Of a stretch of DNA of 64,000 nucleotides, positions 17,855 to 27,022 are shown one piece after another; within the stretch, counting starts at the first letter, position 1; every line of letters begins with the position of its first letter. The DNA comes from Nitrososphaera sp. Its GTDB lineage: Archaea; Thermoproteota; Nitrososphaeria; Nitrososphaerales; Nitrososphaeraceae. The notes beneath the pieces were generated by a model. That model saw nothing but the letters and a program-made list of their open reading frames with translations. It searched no databases and was not told the origin of the DNA. The stretch covers positions 1 to 64,000 of the forward strand of contig JAJUFP010000010.1 in the NCBI GenBank assembly GCA_029263715.1. The letters run 5' to 3'. The position numbers and the translations under genes were made by a program.

Positions 17855-19048
17855 TTGACTTTGAAAGAAGACGCCATCAACCTTCACCGGATGCTGAAGG
17901 GAAAGATAGAGATACAAAACAGGGTGTCTCTGGACAACGTATTTGAAGACGGCAAGGGCACACTGGGCCTAATTTACACTCCCGGCGTTGCCTACGTGGC
18001 CAGCGAGATAGGCAAGAACAAAGAGCTGGCCTACGAATACACCTCCAAATGGAATAACGTGGCCATTGTCTGTGACGGCACAAGGGTTCTGGGTCTTGGC
18101 AACGTTGGCCCCGAAGCAGCGATTCCAGTCATGGAGGGCAAGTCTGTCCTGTTCAAGACCCTGGGCGGCATCAATGCCATACCCCTTTGCATAGCGGCCC
18201 GCGATAAAGAAGAGATAATCCGGTTCGTAAAAGCAATCCAGCCGGGGTTTGGAGCGGTAAACATAGAGGACATTGAATCGCCCAAGGTGCTGGAAATTGT
18301 CGAGCGGCTGAAAGACGAGCTGGACATCCCGGTGTTTCATGACGACCAGCACGGGACTGCAGTAATTACCCTTGCTGCTGTGGTTAATGCGCTAAGGCTG
18401 GTGGGCAAAAGCCTAGATGCAATAAAGGTAGTCATTGCAGGAGCCGGCTCTGCCGGATACGGGATATTCAAGATTCTTCATCAGGCCGGCTGCAGAAACA
18501 TCATCGTATCAGACAGCAAGGGAGCCATATACCTTGGAAGAAGCGACGTCAGCAGCAACAAGTACCGACAAGAGATAGCAGAAAAGTCCAACCCCGGCAA
18601 AGTCAGCGGAGGCATCGGCGATATCGTCCGGGGAGCCGATTTGTTCATCGGGGTATCCGGCAGAGGAGGCATCGTAAGCAAGGAAATGGTGAAGACCATG
18701 AATCATGATGCCATCGTATTTGCCCTAAGCAACCCTGATCCAGAGATACTGCCTTCTGAAGCCTTGCTGGGTGGGGCCAGAATAGTTGCCACCGGCAGGT
18801 CGGACTTTGCCAACCAGGTCAACAACGCAGTGGTGTTTCCCTCCGTACTGCGAGTCCTGCTGGATCTGCGAGCCAGATATATAGATGAAGACATGTTGGT
18901 AGCCGTGGCCTATGCCATTGCAAGCATCGTTGATAGCAACCATCTAAACGAGAACTTTATAATTCCAAAGGTAAACGATCCAAGGATCTTGCCGGTAGTG
19001 ACGCAGACCCTGAAGAACGCCATCACGGAGCACCTAAAGAGCAGGTAA
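17855..19048 (+). CDS. NAD(P)-dependent malic enzyme (malate dehydrogenase, decarboxylating)
   Basis: 397 residues, TTG start at 17855. Short prokaryotic malic-enzyme form: YTPGVAYVAS (about 41-50), KWNNVAIVCDGTRVLGLGNVG, metal-binding VFHDDQHGTA (160-169), and the nucleotide-binding GAGSAG at 196-201. Converts malate to pyruvate and CO2 with reduction of NAD(P). No phosphotransacetylase fusion. It stands alone after VapBC. Confidence 0.92.
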   Translation: MTLKEDAINLHRMLKGKIEIQNRVSLDNVFEDGKGTLGLIYTPGVAYVASEIGKNKELAYEYTSKWNNVAIVCDGTRVLGLGNVGPEAAIPVMEGKSVLFKTLGGINAIPLCIAARDKEEIIRFVKAIQPGFGAVNIEDIESPKVLEIVERLKDELDIPVFHDDQHGTAVITLAAVVNALRLVGKSLDAIKVVIAGAGSAGYGIFKILHQAGCRNIIVSDSKGAIYLGRSDVSSNKYRQEIAEKSNPGKVSGGIGDIVRGADLFIGVSGRGGIVSKEMVKTMNHDAIVFALSNPDPEILPSEALLGGARIVATGRSDFANQVNNAVVFPSVLRVLLDLRARYIDEDMLVAVAYAIASIVDSNHLNENFIIPKVNDPRILPVVTQTLKNAITEHLKSR

Positions 19049-19160
19049 TTGTTAACAAAAGAGCCACGTATCTGCTTGCAGCCAAGTCTGTGGACGCGCA
19101 GCTCCCTGGACAAATCCACCATAACGCTTATTATCTAAAAGCCAGTTCTGTTCATACTCA

Positions 19161-19520
19161 ATGCTGGAGCCTGCCGTCGGTGCCTTTAGCTTGGTTTATT
19201 CATGGATTTACCAGTACTTGGTAGGCCCGTTCCTGTCCTTTGCCAAGGATTTCGAGTTTGCAGCCATCTGCACCATCACGGTGCTGTTCATCATAATAAG
19301 CGCCCTGATGATGCTGCATCGGGCAAAAAAGCTGCCCAAGTCCTACGTGGTTGAGATCATCGACGTGTATGGAAACAAGGTGTCCATCGACGGCGTGCGG
19401 CAGGTCTTCAAGACGTACGACGCCGCAGAAAGCTATGCCAGGATGTACCGCGATCAGTTCAAGCAGCAGTACAAGTTCAGAGTTGTCGGCCGGGAAAAAG
19501 ACCTGACAAGCAAAGCTTAA
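19161..19520 (+). CDS. Membrane-anchored hypothetical protein, 119 aa
   Basis: N-terminal hydrophobic segments (about residues 5-27 and 33-52) followed by a soluble basic domain with YVVEIIDVYGNKVSIDG and ESYARMYRDQF, looking like a small alpha/beta domain facing the cytosol. I do not recognise a family. An AT-rich promoter-like stretch (TTATTATCTAAA) is at about 19129-19139. Confidence 0.6.
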   Translation: MLEPAVGAFSLVYSWIYQYLVGPFLSFAKDFEFAAICTITVLFIIISALMMLHRAKKLPKSYVVEIIDVYGNKVSIDGVRQVFKTYDAAESYARMYRDQFKQQYKFRVVGREKDLTSKA

Positions 19521-19842
19521 TGCTTGCAGGATCCCCGTCTTTTTCTAAATAGATTCAAGATATGAATATGAATTTCAGGCAGATCTGCTTATGATATGGA
19601 AAGATCGATCGGTGATAACGATTTTTTATCAGTTCCCACTTCTATGTATACCAAATAACATCCATGGATGTCTTGAGTTTGTGGTATTGTTCTGGCCACC
19701 CGGATATATCGTGATTCTTTCGCTCGGTATTCGACATGATTGTATTAGATATCTTTTATCATGCCAGGCAATTTCAACAAAGCCATTTTTGTCCATAGCT
19801 TTTTTATAGAAAGGGTCGTATCCCATACAAGTAATAGATTCC
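19521..19842. other. Intergenic region, no gene seen
   Basis: About 320 bases. Short frames on both strands lack coding character. A T-rich stretch (GTCTTTTTCT) near 19537-19546 could end transcription of the preceding gene. Confidence 0.4.
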
Positions 19843-20454
19843 ATGGATGAGATTTCAAAAGAAGACTTGGCATACATTAACGACAAATCCATTGAAATCC
19901 TCACAAATGAAGATAGTAAAATAAAAGAAATTGGAGAGATACTTGCAAATGATGTTAGTAGAAAGGTTCTGATGAAAATATATGAAGGTAAGAAAACAGC
20001 GAGCGAGATATCAAGAGCACTTGAAATTTCTCTGCCATTAACTGTTTATCATCTCAAGAAGCTTGAAAGATGTGAACTTGTAAAAATTAGCCACATAGGA
20101 AAAAGCGAAAAGAATAAAGAAATGAACCATTACGTTCCACGGAAACTGGCTATTGTTCTTATTCCCTCATCCGTCAACGTTCGTCACACACTTTACAGTA
20201 TTTTGGGCATTATTAGCAGGAAATTGTTGCTTCCGGTAAGCTTTGTTATCTCTTCATTATTGGTTTACAGTATAACAAAATTGGATTTCTTGCCAGGAGT
20301 AGATTTTGGAAGAACAGTAATGCCAATAAACAACGATCCATTAATGATTCTGATATCAAATATTGACTTAATAATTGCTCTTTCAATAGGTGGCACAACT
20401 GCTTGGATAATTTCTAGGTTCAAACAAAGACAGAAAAAATCTTTAAAAAACTAA
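19843..20454 (+). CDS. Membrane-anchored ArsR-like HTH regulator
   Basis: 203 residues. A winged-helix domain (about 40-110) with SEISRALEISLPLTVYHLKKLE as recognition region is followed by two hydrophobic segments (about 125-145 and 168-192) and a lysine-rich tail. This is a DNA-binding domain tied to the membrane, as in some archaeal one-component sensors. It is AT-rich compared with the core genes. It converges on a two-gene operon of secreted proteins and may sense the cell envelope (inference). Confidence 0.7.
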   Translation: MDEISKEDLAYINDKSIEILTNEDSKIKEIGEILANDVSRKVLMKIYEGKKTASEISRALEISLPLTVYHLKKLERCELVKISHIGKSEKNKEMNHYVPRKLAIVLIPSSVNVRHTLYSILGIISRKLLLPVSFVISSLLVYSITKLDFLPGVDFGRTVMPINNDPLMILISNIDLIIALSIGGTTAWIISRFKQRQKKSLKN

Positions 20455-20474
20455 AAATGGTAAAGAGTAAATCT

Positions 20475-21377
20475 TTACCAAAGCCTTGTTCCCTTTGGAA
20501 GAGATGTTGAATCTTTGTACCAGACCACTTCTCCAGGCGGCAAACTTGAGCCTGATTTTAAGTCATAGTCAGCATTTGCGGTATATTTAGAATCTCCGAT
20601 GGCTTGAATATAAGAGGAATCCCAGTTGATCCAAGTTCCATGTGTTAGGTCGGTACTACTGTACTCCATCGAACGTGCGACTACGCTTGAAAGATTTGTG
20701 CTTCCTCCACTATAGTAATAGATCATATCATACATCTTCATCTGCCAACCAGTGGTTGATCCGCCGTCGCTTTCAGCTCCGAATTGGAGAAATTTGAACT
20801 TGTATGTACTGCCACCTATTGTCTGGTTCTTATAGCCACTTGCGAAATTTGTGCTGGTATCGGCAGAACCTTTGGTGTATACTTTCGGACTAATCAGGGA
20901 GACAGTTCCGTCGTTATAATGGGCTTCGTAATAGAATGATACTGTGGTTCTTAAAGAATTCCAATAAAACGTATAGTATACCCAAGACACGTCCTCCGGA
21001 TCAGATCCGTGCATACCTAACGCAATGCTTTGACTCCACAATTTACCCGTTGGATTCCAGATTTGGGGTTCTCCCGTGATATTTCCAGTCGTAGATATGG
21101 CGACAGGCGCCTGATAGAATACATTAGTCGGATCTGTACTTCCCCAGCCTGTTGTGGATACCACGGTTCCCGTTGGTTGAGAAACAGAAGTTGTACCTGA
21201 GAAGTTCATCTTCCCTGTGAATTGTTGAAATTGTTTTACAGTCGATGAATCTCTGTATCCGCCTATGTAAGGATTGGCAGCGAATGCTTGCTGTCCAGCC
21301 ACGAGGGTGGAGACTAGCAATAGTGCAATAACGGAGGTTGCAACTACAGGCGTCATATTGACCTTGGGATTCTTCAT
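20475..21377 (-). CDS. Secreted protein of unknown function, 300 aa
   Basis: A Sec signal peptide with a hydrophobic core (residues 11-32) ends at QQAFAANP, giving likely cleavage after AFA. The mature part is rich in Ser, Thr, Gly, Tyr and Trp with several N-x-S/T sequons (NFSG, NITG, NQTI, NLSS), typical of an archaeal glycosylated beta-rich surface protein. I recognise no domain. It begins 2 bases after the stop of the upstream secreted gene, so the two form an operon. Confidence 0.65.
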   Translation of the reverse strand: MKNPKVNMTPVVATSVIALLLVSTLVAGQQAFAANPYIGGYRDSSTVKQFQQFTGKMNFSGTTSVSQPTGTVVSTTGWGSTDPTNVFYQAPVAISTTGNITGEPQIWNPTGKLWSQSIALGMHGSDPEDVSWVYYTFYWNSLRTTVSFYYEAHYNDGTVSLISPKVYTKGSADTSTNFASGYKNQTIGGSTYKFKFLQFGAESDGGSTTGWQMKMYDMIYYYSGGSTNLSSVVARSMEYSSTDLTHGTWINWDSSYIQAIGDSKYTANADYDLKSGSSLPPGEVVWYKDSTSLPKGTRLW

Positions 21378-21379
21378 TT

Positions 21380-22033
21380 CTATGCAACCACCACTACTGT
21401 GACCATATCAGAGAACACGACGGCGTCATTCGCATTTTCTGGTGTGGCATTCTTCATCTCTTCAATTTCTAGACTTGGAGAGAAGTGGATAGACTTTCCA
21501 ATAATTTCATCGGGCAAGTCTTTTGGAAGGCTAATAGTCATTTGCATCGTCTTTGTTTCACCTGCCAGAACTTTGATGCGGGCCTCAGAAAAGTTTACTA
21601 GACTAGATAACTCGATTGATCCGGGAATTGGCTTTCCTTGACTTAGCAATTCTGCTCTCTCCTCTACTGTAGTCTTGTCTACTGCGGATGGAAGCAAGAC
21701 CGCGCCTTGAAAGACGGTAGGAGTCAAATTAACTTCGTTGAGCGCTTCTGTTCCTCCTACATGTGAAATATTAAGCATCACGGTAGTGCTTTCACCTCTA
21801 GTCAGTTTGATGGTTTCCGGATTGGTCTTCACCAGTATGGCAGACTTGCCACCATCTCGGATAAATGAATCTGGACCGCCCAATGATGAGCCTCTTTCGA
21901 CGATTCTTATCTGTTGCAGTTCTGATGACACAGGTGTCAATGAAACACCGGCTGCGAAACTAAAAATCAGTAATGCAGCTACCGATGCCACTGCCCCTGT
22001 CAATACAACCTGTTTGTTGGCACGGATTGGCAC
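21380..22033 (-). CDS. Secreted Ig-like/beta-sandwich protein, 217 aa
   Basis: N-terminal signal or anchor (about residues 9-30) then a beta-sandwich-like mature region with repeated VxLxxGESxTVxLNIS-type strands (TIKLTRGESTTVMLNIS; IKVLAGETKTMQMTIS), as in bacterial or archaeal Ig-like surface domains. It is the first gene of a two-gene operon of secreted proteins. The AT-rich segment just upstream (about 22050-22095) holds candidate TATA boxes. Confidence 0.6.
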   Translation of the reverse strand: MPIRANKQVVLTGAVASVAALLIFSFAAGVSLTPVSSELQQIRIVERGSSLGGPDSFIRDGGKSAILVKTNPETIKLTRGESTTVMLNISHVGGTEALNEVNLTPTVFQGAVLLPSAVDKTTVEERAELLSQGKPIPGSIELSSLVNFSEARIKVLAGETKTMQMTISLPKDLPDEIIGKSIHFSPSLEIEEMKNATPENANDAVVFSDMVTVVVVA

Positions 22034-22506
22034 AAATCAGACTATGTTGGAAATTATTTAAGTTTAGATTAAATTGTAATTTAACATATTTTTTATCAAG
22101 ATCCTATATATGTGCACTTTGATTTATAAGAAAATTGCAATAAACAAGGTTCGAAATGTAAATGGAATATAATCCAACAAATCTGTCGTTGTAATCCACT
22201 GCAAAACTATAGACAAATATTACAACACATACTTGTCAGCAAGGACCCAAAGACGTCGGGTTCATGTTTACACAATATTAGATGGTGTGCTGTTTATAGC
22301 CTTAGTTCCTCTCCTACCGGGACATCTACCTTCCCATGATGTTTACTGGATTAGCATACTTCTATTAACACCAATAGTGCATTGTGACTTTTCTCAACCT
22401 CTTTAACAAACATGTCGCCTGCAGAGTCAATGTTTTTTCGATCTTTTAACCATTGAAACATTTATGCGGGCCTTTTCTGAAGGAACAAAATTTTTGGTGC
22501 CAGTTT
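22034..22506. other. Intergenic region, no gene seen
   Basis: About 470 bases, strongly AT-rich near 22050-22160. No coding frame, tRNA or clear inverted repeat found. The left part probably carries the promoter of the secreted-protein operon. Confidence 0.4.
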
Positions 22507-25485
22507 TCATTCAATGATCTTGTAGCCGCATTCCGGACAGAACCGGTTTGTCATCACCGTCATCTTGCAAGAGGGGCAGACTTTTTCCACTATGTCGCTG
22601 ATGGTTTCTTCCGGCACTGGCTGGACTGAATGCGTCAAAGTGTCAGCCGCCTTAAGCGAAAGGCTGCTTAACTTAAACTCTCTTTTCGTCAGTTGTATCG
22701 GCTTGTTCAGCAGGTGCTTTCCGCCGGTCAGCGAGACGGGCCTTCCAGCATGGAGGACTGAAACGCTTGAAAACAATACTTCCAGCTTTACGTTAATGTC
22801 CTCAAGGTCCCTTTTGAGGCCGTCGCCGGTGGCAGTCAGCTGCAGTTTTTTTATCTGGACCAGAGAGTTGATTTCAAACACGAACTTTGCGGCCTCGGTT
22901 TTTACGCCGTTTATCAATAGCGCGGCCTCAATAAACGGCCTTATTGGTTTCATCTGGATGTCTACATCGAACAAGGCCTGCTTGTTTGAAGCCTGCTCTA
23001 TGATACGAAGCTCGGTCCCGACGCTTATCTCCTCGATAAAGAAATTGCCAAGAAACGGCCCCACGGCCTTGAGCATCTCGGCAAAGGCGGTGTCAGATAT
23101 TCTGGAAAGAAAGTTATCCGGCTCTTCCTTTGCCTCCCTGCAGAAATTGACAATGTCTATGGTCTGCTTGGCGTAGTTGAGCGCGTCTCTGACTTGGCTT
23201 ATGGAATTTCCAAGAGTCGTCTGAAAACCATCCTGGATCTTTTTGAGATCTGCATCGGAAGCCGATTCATTTTTCTTGAATTCATCTGGCTTTAATTCGA
23301 CGTTGTTGCTTTCGATCCCGTAATTGAACACAACCTGAACAGATGTAGGAGGCTTGCGGCTTCGCAATGATTTGTTTGCGCGGCTGTTCTGGTACAGTTT
23401 TAGCCCGCCAAGACCGCCGGCAACGGCCACCGCTGACGCCACAATGGGTCCTGTCAAGTCCATGGGTCTTTCCAGACTGATGGCATATGGAGTGCTTGCT
23501 GCTTCTTCCCTTCCGCTGACGATCAGCCTGGCGACGATATTCTTGCTGCCTTGCTGGTCGGCTCCGTAGATGTGGCTTGCAGTCCAGGTATCGCCAGTGA
23601 CCTCAGCTTCAGTCGGGGTGCTGCCGTCGCCCCAGTCCACAACAATTCCAGAGTCAGGGATGGTTGAAGCCCTGCCAGACACGGTAACAGAGTCCAGCTC
23701 CACCCGTGGCTGGGGATTGCTTACCGAGTCGATCGTTATTTCAAGGCTCTCCGGTGGCAGCCGGATCCTCACAGTCACGGCATCGGATGGGAAAGATGTG
23801 TTGCCGGCCAGATCCGTCGCGGAAGCCACGATGCTGTGCTGGCCAAGGTCCAGGCCATCAAGTTGGGCGGCCCAGCTTCCAGTGTCATCGGCTGTGGACT
23901 CTGCCAATGGTCTTGTATCAACAGAGACCTGTACACTGGATCCGGGCTCGGCAGTTCCACGGACTTCAATAGCAGGGTCGGAAAATTCCGAGTTTGCTGC
24001 AGGTGACGTGATGATTGGAGAGGCGGGCGGTCTTGTATCAAGGATGATCTCGTCGGCTAATAGGTCTGAGAGGTTGCCAGCTGAATCCCGAACCTGGAGA
24101 TAGACCTGCTTCGCGCCGTCACCGGGAGGCAGGGTTATCTGCCTTGCCGCGGAGAAGCCTTCGAATTCTTCAGCATCAAAAATGCCGTCTGTCGAGATTC
24201 GCATTTCTATGCATGTTGCGCCAGCGGCAGGTCTGCAGCTGATGTCCAGGACAACATCCCGTGAATTGGTGTACTGTTCTCCAGAATTGACGACTACGGA
24301 TCCAGCAGGCTTTAAAGTGATGACAGTAAACGACACTCTCTCAGACTGAAGAGAGATGTTTCCTGCCAGGTCTGCAGCCACGGCATAGATGGTATGAAGG
24401 CCACTATCCAGCAGGTCTGGAGTAAACTCCCAAGCCCCGTCGCCGGGGACAATTATCGTGGTTTGAAAGCCATCGACGAATATGTGTAGAAAACTGTCTG
24501 GTTCTGCCCGCCCCACTACCAGAGGCGAAGGATCGTTTATCTGCGCTCCAGATAGCGGGCTGATTATTATTGGCGCGACCGGTGCCACCGTGTCAATGTT
24601 GAAGGAAAATGGCATGCTGGTCTGCCCGATGTTGCCAGCAGAATCCACGGCCCAAACCCTCCAAAAGTATTGGCCGTCTCCAAGCTGAACCGGCAGACTG
24701 AAACTGGATGTCTCGACGCGGTATTCGATGGTGGAGGAAAAGTCCAGGTCGTCGTCGATCTCTATGGTGTACGAGCCTATCCCGTTAGCATCAGAGACGT
24801 CGCTCCAATCAAAGGACGGTGTGGTGTCGCGAAAGAACCCGTTGTCTGACGGGCTGATGAGGCTTACCGGCGGAGGAGGCAGGGTGTCCAGGATTATCGT
24901 GTCTTGCACCAGCGTTGACTCTTCAACGTTGTTTTGGAGATATGCCTCGACATATTTTTCGCCGTCCTGCTTGGATAGCGGAAGTTTGGTTATGGTAATT
25001 ACATCGCCATTCTCAAACCTTAAAGGGTAGGAAGAGTCAGCAACTGGACTTGGTAAAATGTTTCCGGTGCCATATGTTGGTGCAAGCGAAAAATCCTCGC
25101 CTACAGATTTCACAAGCTCAAAAGCAAACACCCCGGTTTCCGGTGATGTTTCTTCAGCCAAGACGGTCAGAAAGTCGCTACCAGAGCTGGATGTAACTTG
25201 GACATCGATGTCTTGTATTATGTCAATCTCGTTTGGATCCAAATTGGCATCCTCATTTGGAAAGGAAATCAGGATCGAGGCGCAGTAATAATCCGGGGTG
25301 CCAGAACAAGAGACTGAAACGGTGACCTTGTAGTAAGTGGTAAACGGGTCTCCTGAATTTATCTGAAGCCAGCCGGTTATGTTGGGGCTTTGGGCACTTG
25401 CAGCAATAAATGACAGATAGACAAGTATGCTTACTGTGATGAGTGCAAAGAGAACCCGGGTTAGCTTGTTTTGGCCAAACATCAC
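22507..25485 (-). CDS. Large surface protein: Ig-like repeats, membrane helix, cytoplasmic domain and zinc ribbon
   Basis: 992 residues. Signal peptide at 1-31 (cleavage near SAQSPN). The outer part has several Ig-like domains with recurrent DSAGNIGQTS, DLAGNISLQS and DLAGNTSFPS strands and a PPxPxIxSPxxG linker, then a possible PKD-like domain (VVDWGDGSTPTE). One membrane helix at about 680-698 (TGPIVASAVAVAGGLGGL) is followed by ~280 residues predicted to be inside, ending in a zinc ribbon CPSCKM...CPECGYKIIE. The topology links an external binding region to an internal domain. The zinc ribbon resembles the one in the next gene, so the two proteins may be related functionally. Confidence 0.7.
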   Translation of the reverse strand: MMFGQNKLTRVLFALITVSILVYLSFIAASAQSPNITGWLQINSGDPFTTYYKVTVSVSCSGTPDYYCASILISFPNEDANLDPNEIDIIQDIDVQVTSSSGSDFLTVLAEETSPETGVFAFELVKSVGEDFSLAPTYGTGNILPSPVADSSYPLRFENGDVITITKLPLSKQDGEKYVEAYLQNNVEESTLVQDTIILDTLPPPPVSLISPSDNGFFRDTTPSFDWSDVSDANGIGSYTIEIDDDLDFSSTIEYRVETSSFSLPVQLGDGQYFWRVWAVDSAGNIGQTSMPFSFNIDTVAPVAPIIISPLSGAQINDPSPLVVGRAEPDSFLHIFVDGFQTTIIVPGDGAWEFTPDLLDSGLHTIYAVAADLAGNISLQSERVSFTVITLKPAGSVVVNSGEQYTNSRDVVLDISCRPAAGATCIEMRISTDGIFDAEEFEGFSAARQITLPPGDGAKQVYLQVRDSAGNLSDLLADEIILDTRPPASPIITSPAANSEFSDPAIEVRGTAEPGSSVQVSVDTRPLAESTADDTGSWAAQLDGLDLGQHSIVASATDLAGNTSFPSDAVTVRIRLPPESLEITIDSVSNPQPRVELDSVTVSGRASTIPDSGIVVDWGDGSTPTEAEVTGDTWTASHIYGADQQGSKNIVARLIVSGREEAASTPYAISLERPMDLTGPIVASAVAVAGGLGGLKLYQNSRANKSLRSRKPPTSVQVVFNYGIESNNVELKPDEFKKNESASDADLKKIQDGFQTTLGNSISQVRDALNYAKQTIDIVNFCREAKEEPDNFLSRISDTAFAEMLKAVGPFLGNFFIEEISVGTELRIIEQASNKQALFDVDIQMKPIRPFIEAALLINGVKTEAAKFVFEINSLVQIKKLQLTATGDGLKRDLEDINVKLEVLFSSVSVLHAGRPVSLTGGKHLLNKPIQLTKREFKLSSLSLKAADTLTHSVQPVPEETISDIVEKVCPSCKMTVMTNRFCPECGYKIIE

Positions 25486-25615
25486 CGGTCAGGTCATCCG
25501 GTATGTATGATTGATACTTGCTTATAAGATATGTTCAACCACCTTGTGAAAAGTGTCTGGTTATCCCCCAGCAGATCAATGGTACAAAGATACACAGCTT
25601 TGGACAATGCTGGCA

Positions 25616-26314
25616 CTAGATGATCTCGAAAAAACGCATCTGTGCCTGAACGAGTTTGTTGCGTTCTTCCAGCAGGCTATCTTTGGTCTTTCTCATGGCT
25701 TCAACTGCTCGAGCGTACACCTCTGACGGCTCGCCGGCTGCATTCAACTTGTTAGACAAACTGTAAAGCGAGCTGGAGATAAACTGGGCCAAAGAGCCTT
25801 CTCCTTCACGGAGTACAATTTGAATGAGGTAACGCAGCGTTTCCCTATCCTTTATAGAGATCCTGTCTTTGAGCTCTGCTTGTAACGAGTCCATCTCCCT
25901 GGATGCTATTCGTAGAGAGCGACAAAGGCGCACATCTCTTTCCAATTGTTCCCATTCCTCGACATTATCGAGCTTCTTCAACTCATCGGCAAATCTTGCT
26001 TTATCACTCTCTGCAATTAACAAGATATCTTTTAGCCTTCTGACAATGAGCATCAGCGCAGAATCAAGCAAGGAGAAGGTTTCTTCAATCACTTCTCGAT
26101 AGTGCTTGCGCCGTTCTTCAGGCACATATTTCAGGGCCACCGCGGCTCCACCTAGCTCTATCGCAGAGCCCACCATGTCTGACAGCTTTTTGAAGCCTGT
26201 GTCATCATCAATCACCCTACTAACCGGGCTAACAGAACTACCACATTCAGAACAATATTTTACGCCGATGTCTAACTTGGTCCCGCAGTTTGGACAGTAT
26301 TGATGGTCAGACAT
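25616..26314 (-). CDS. Zinc-ribbon, coiled-coil-rich hypothetical protein
   Basis: 233 residues from the ATG at 26314; an upstream in-frame start gives an implausible basic leader. N-terminal zinc ribbon CPNCG (Cys7, Cys10) and CSECG (Cys21, Cys24), then a long helical region rich in Glu, Lys and Leu (about 60-230), probably coiled coil. No catalytic motif. It may work with the zinc-ribbon surface protein encoded just downstream on the same strand (inference). Confidence 0.6.
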   Translation of the reverse strand: MSDHQYCPNCGTKLDIGVKYCSECGSSVSPVSRVIDDDTGFKKLSDMVGSAIELGGAAVALKYVPEERRKHYREVIEETFSLLDSALMLIVRRLKDILLIAESDKARFADELKKLDNVEEWEQLERDVRLCRSLRIASREMDSLQAELKDRISIKDRETLRYLIQIVLREGEGSLAQFISSSLYSLSNKLNAAGEPSEVYARAVEAMRKTKDSLLEERNKLVQAQMRFFEII

Positions 26315-26743
26315 GTCATGCCTACCATAACAATCTGATAGATAAAGGTGATGCCCAACGATTTGGAACATGTGAATCAGGCGCTTCAATAACTTCATGT
26401 GGCTTCGTAAAGATGGCCACCCTTATTCTCGTTCTGAGCATGGTTGACCTGTTGCAGCATATAACAAGCTCGTTGGAAATCAGCCATCAATCATTGCCCA
26501 GTCGATACATTTTGTTAGAACAAGATTTCTGATACATCGCAATAATGTATCTAGTACCTGGATACATTATTCAAGAATCAATGGTTGTAGAAACAAGACC
26601 TTGTTAGAAAAGGATCAGATTCCCACAATGAAGCCACCATGTAAATGGCAGTCAACAGCGACGATTCAGGAATCAGAAAAAGAATCTTCAGTTTTCTGTA
26701 AGCTGGAAAGGTTAATAGTCTATACCTTTGTCGTCATTCACAG
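26315..26743. other. Intergenic region, no gene seen
   Basis: About 430 AT-rich bases between two divergent genes. No supported gene. A TATA-like TAATAGTCTATACC at about 26712-26725 precedes the plus-strand gene. Confidence 0.4.
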
Positions 26744-27022
26744 ATGGTGGACCTGTCTCAATACTTGACAAACACTTCAAACCCCAAGGTGTTCCTTGCC
26801 CCAAACACGTCAGACCAGGAACTGGTCCAGAGGGCAAAAAACAGGCTCATTGAAAACGGCCTAAAAGAAGACCAGATCCAGATAAACTATGACATGCAGC
26901 AGCTGGATACAGGAGACCTGTACATCAGTTACGATCCGCCTGACCTGGTGGTGCGCGTTGTCTACGACAAAAAGCCAAGCGGGATGGTAAAGATGAAAAG
27001 CGCCGCCATGATCAGGCTTTAA
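26744..27022 (+). CDS. Hypothetical protein, 92 aa
   Basis: Soluble 92-residue protein, with LVQRAKNRLIENG helix and DLYISYDPPDLVVRVVYD strands. No recognised family. Its end overlaps the 3' end of hisS by 11 bases in convergent orientation. The upstream TATA-like site fits the ATG at 26744. Confidence 0.6.
   Translation: MVDLSQYLTNTSNPKVFLAPNTSDQELVQRAKNRLIENGLKEDQIQINYDMQQLDTGDLYISYDPPDLVVRVVYDKKPSGMVKMKSAAMIRL

Noticed and set aside
19591-19904. Two opposing frames of 72 and 91 codons
   Set aside because: Neither has a recognisable domain; they overlap each other and the start of the HTH regulator gene.
22565-23176. 203-codon plus-strand frame and other long frames antisense to the 992-aa gene
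   Set aside because: They mirror the strong codon bias of the minus-strand gene and carry no motif.
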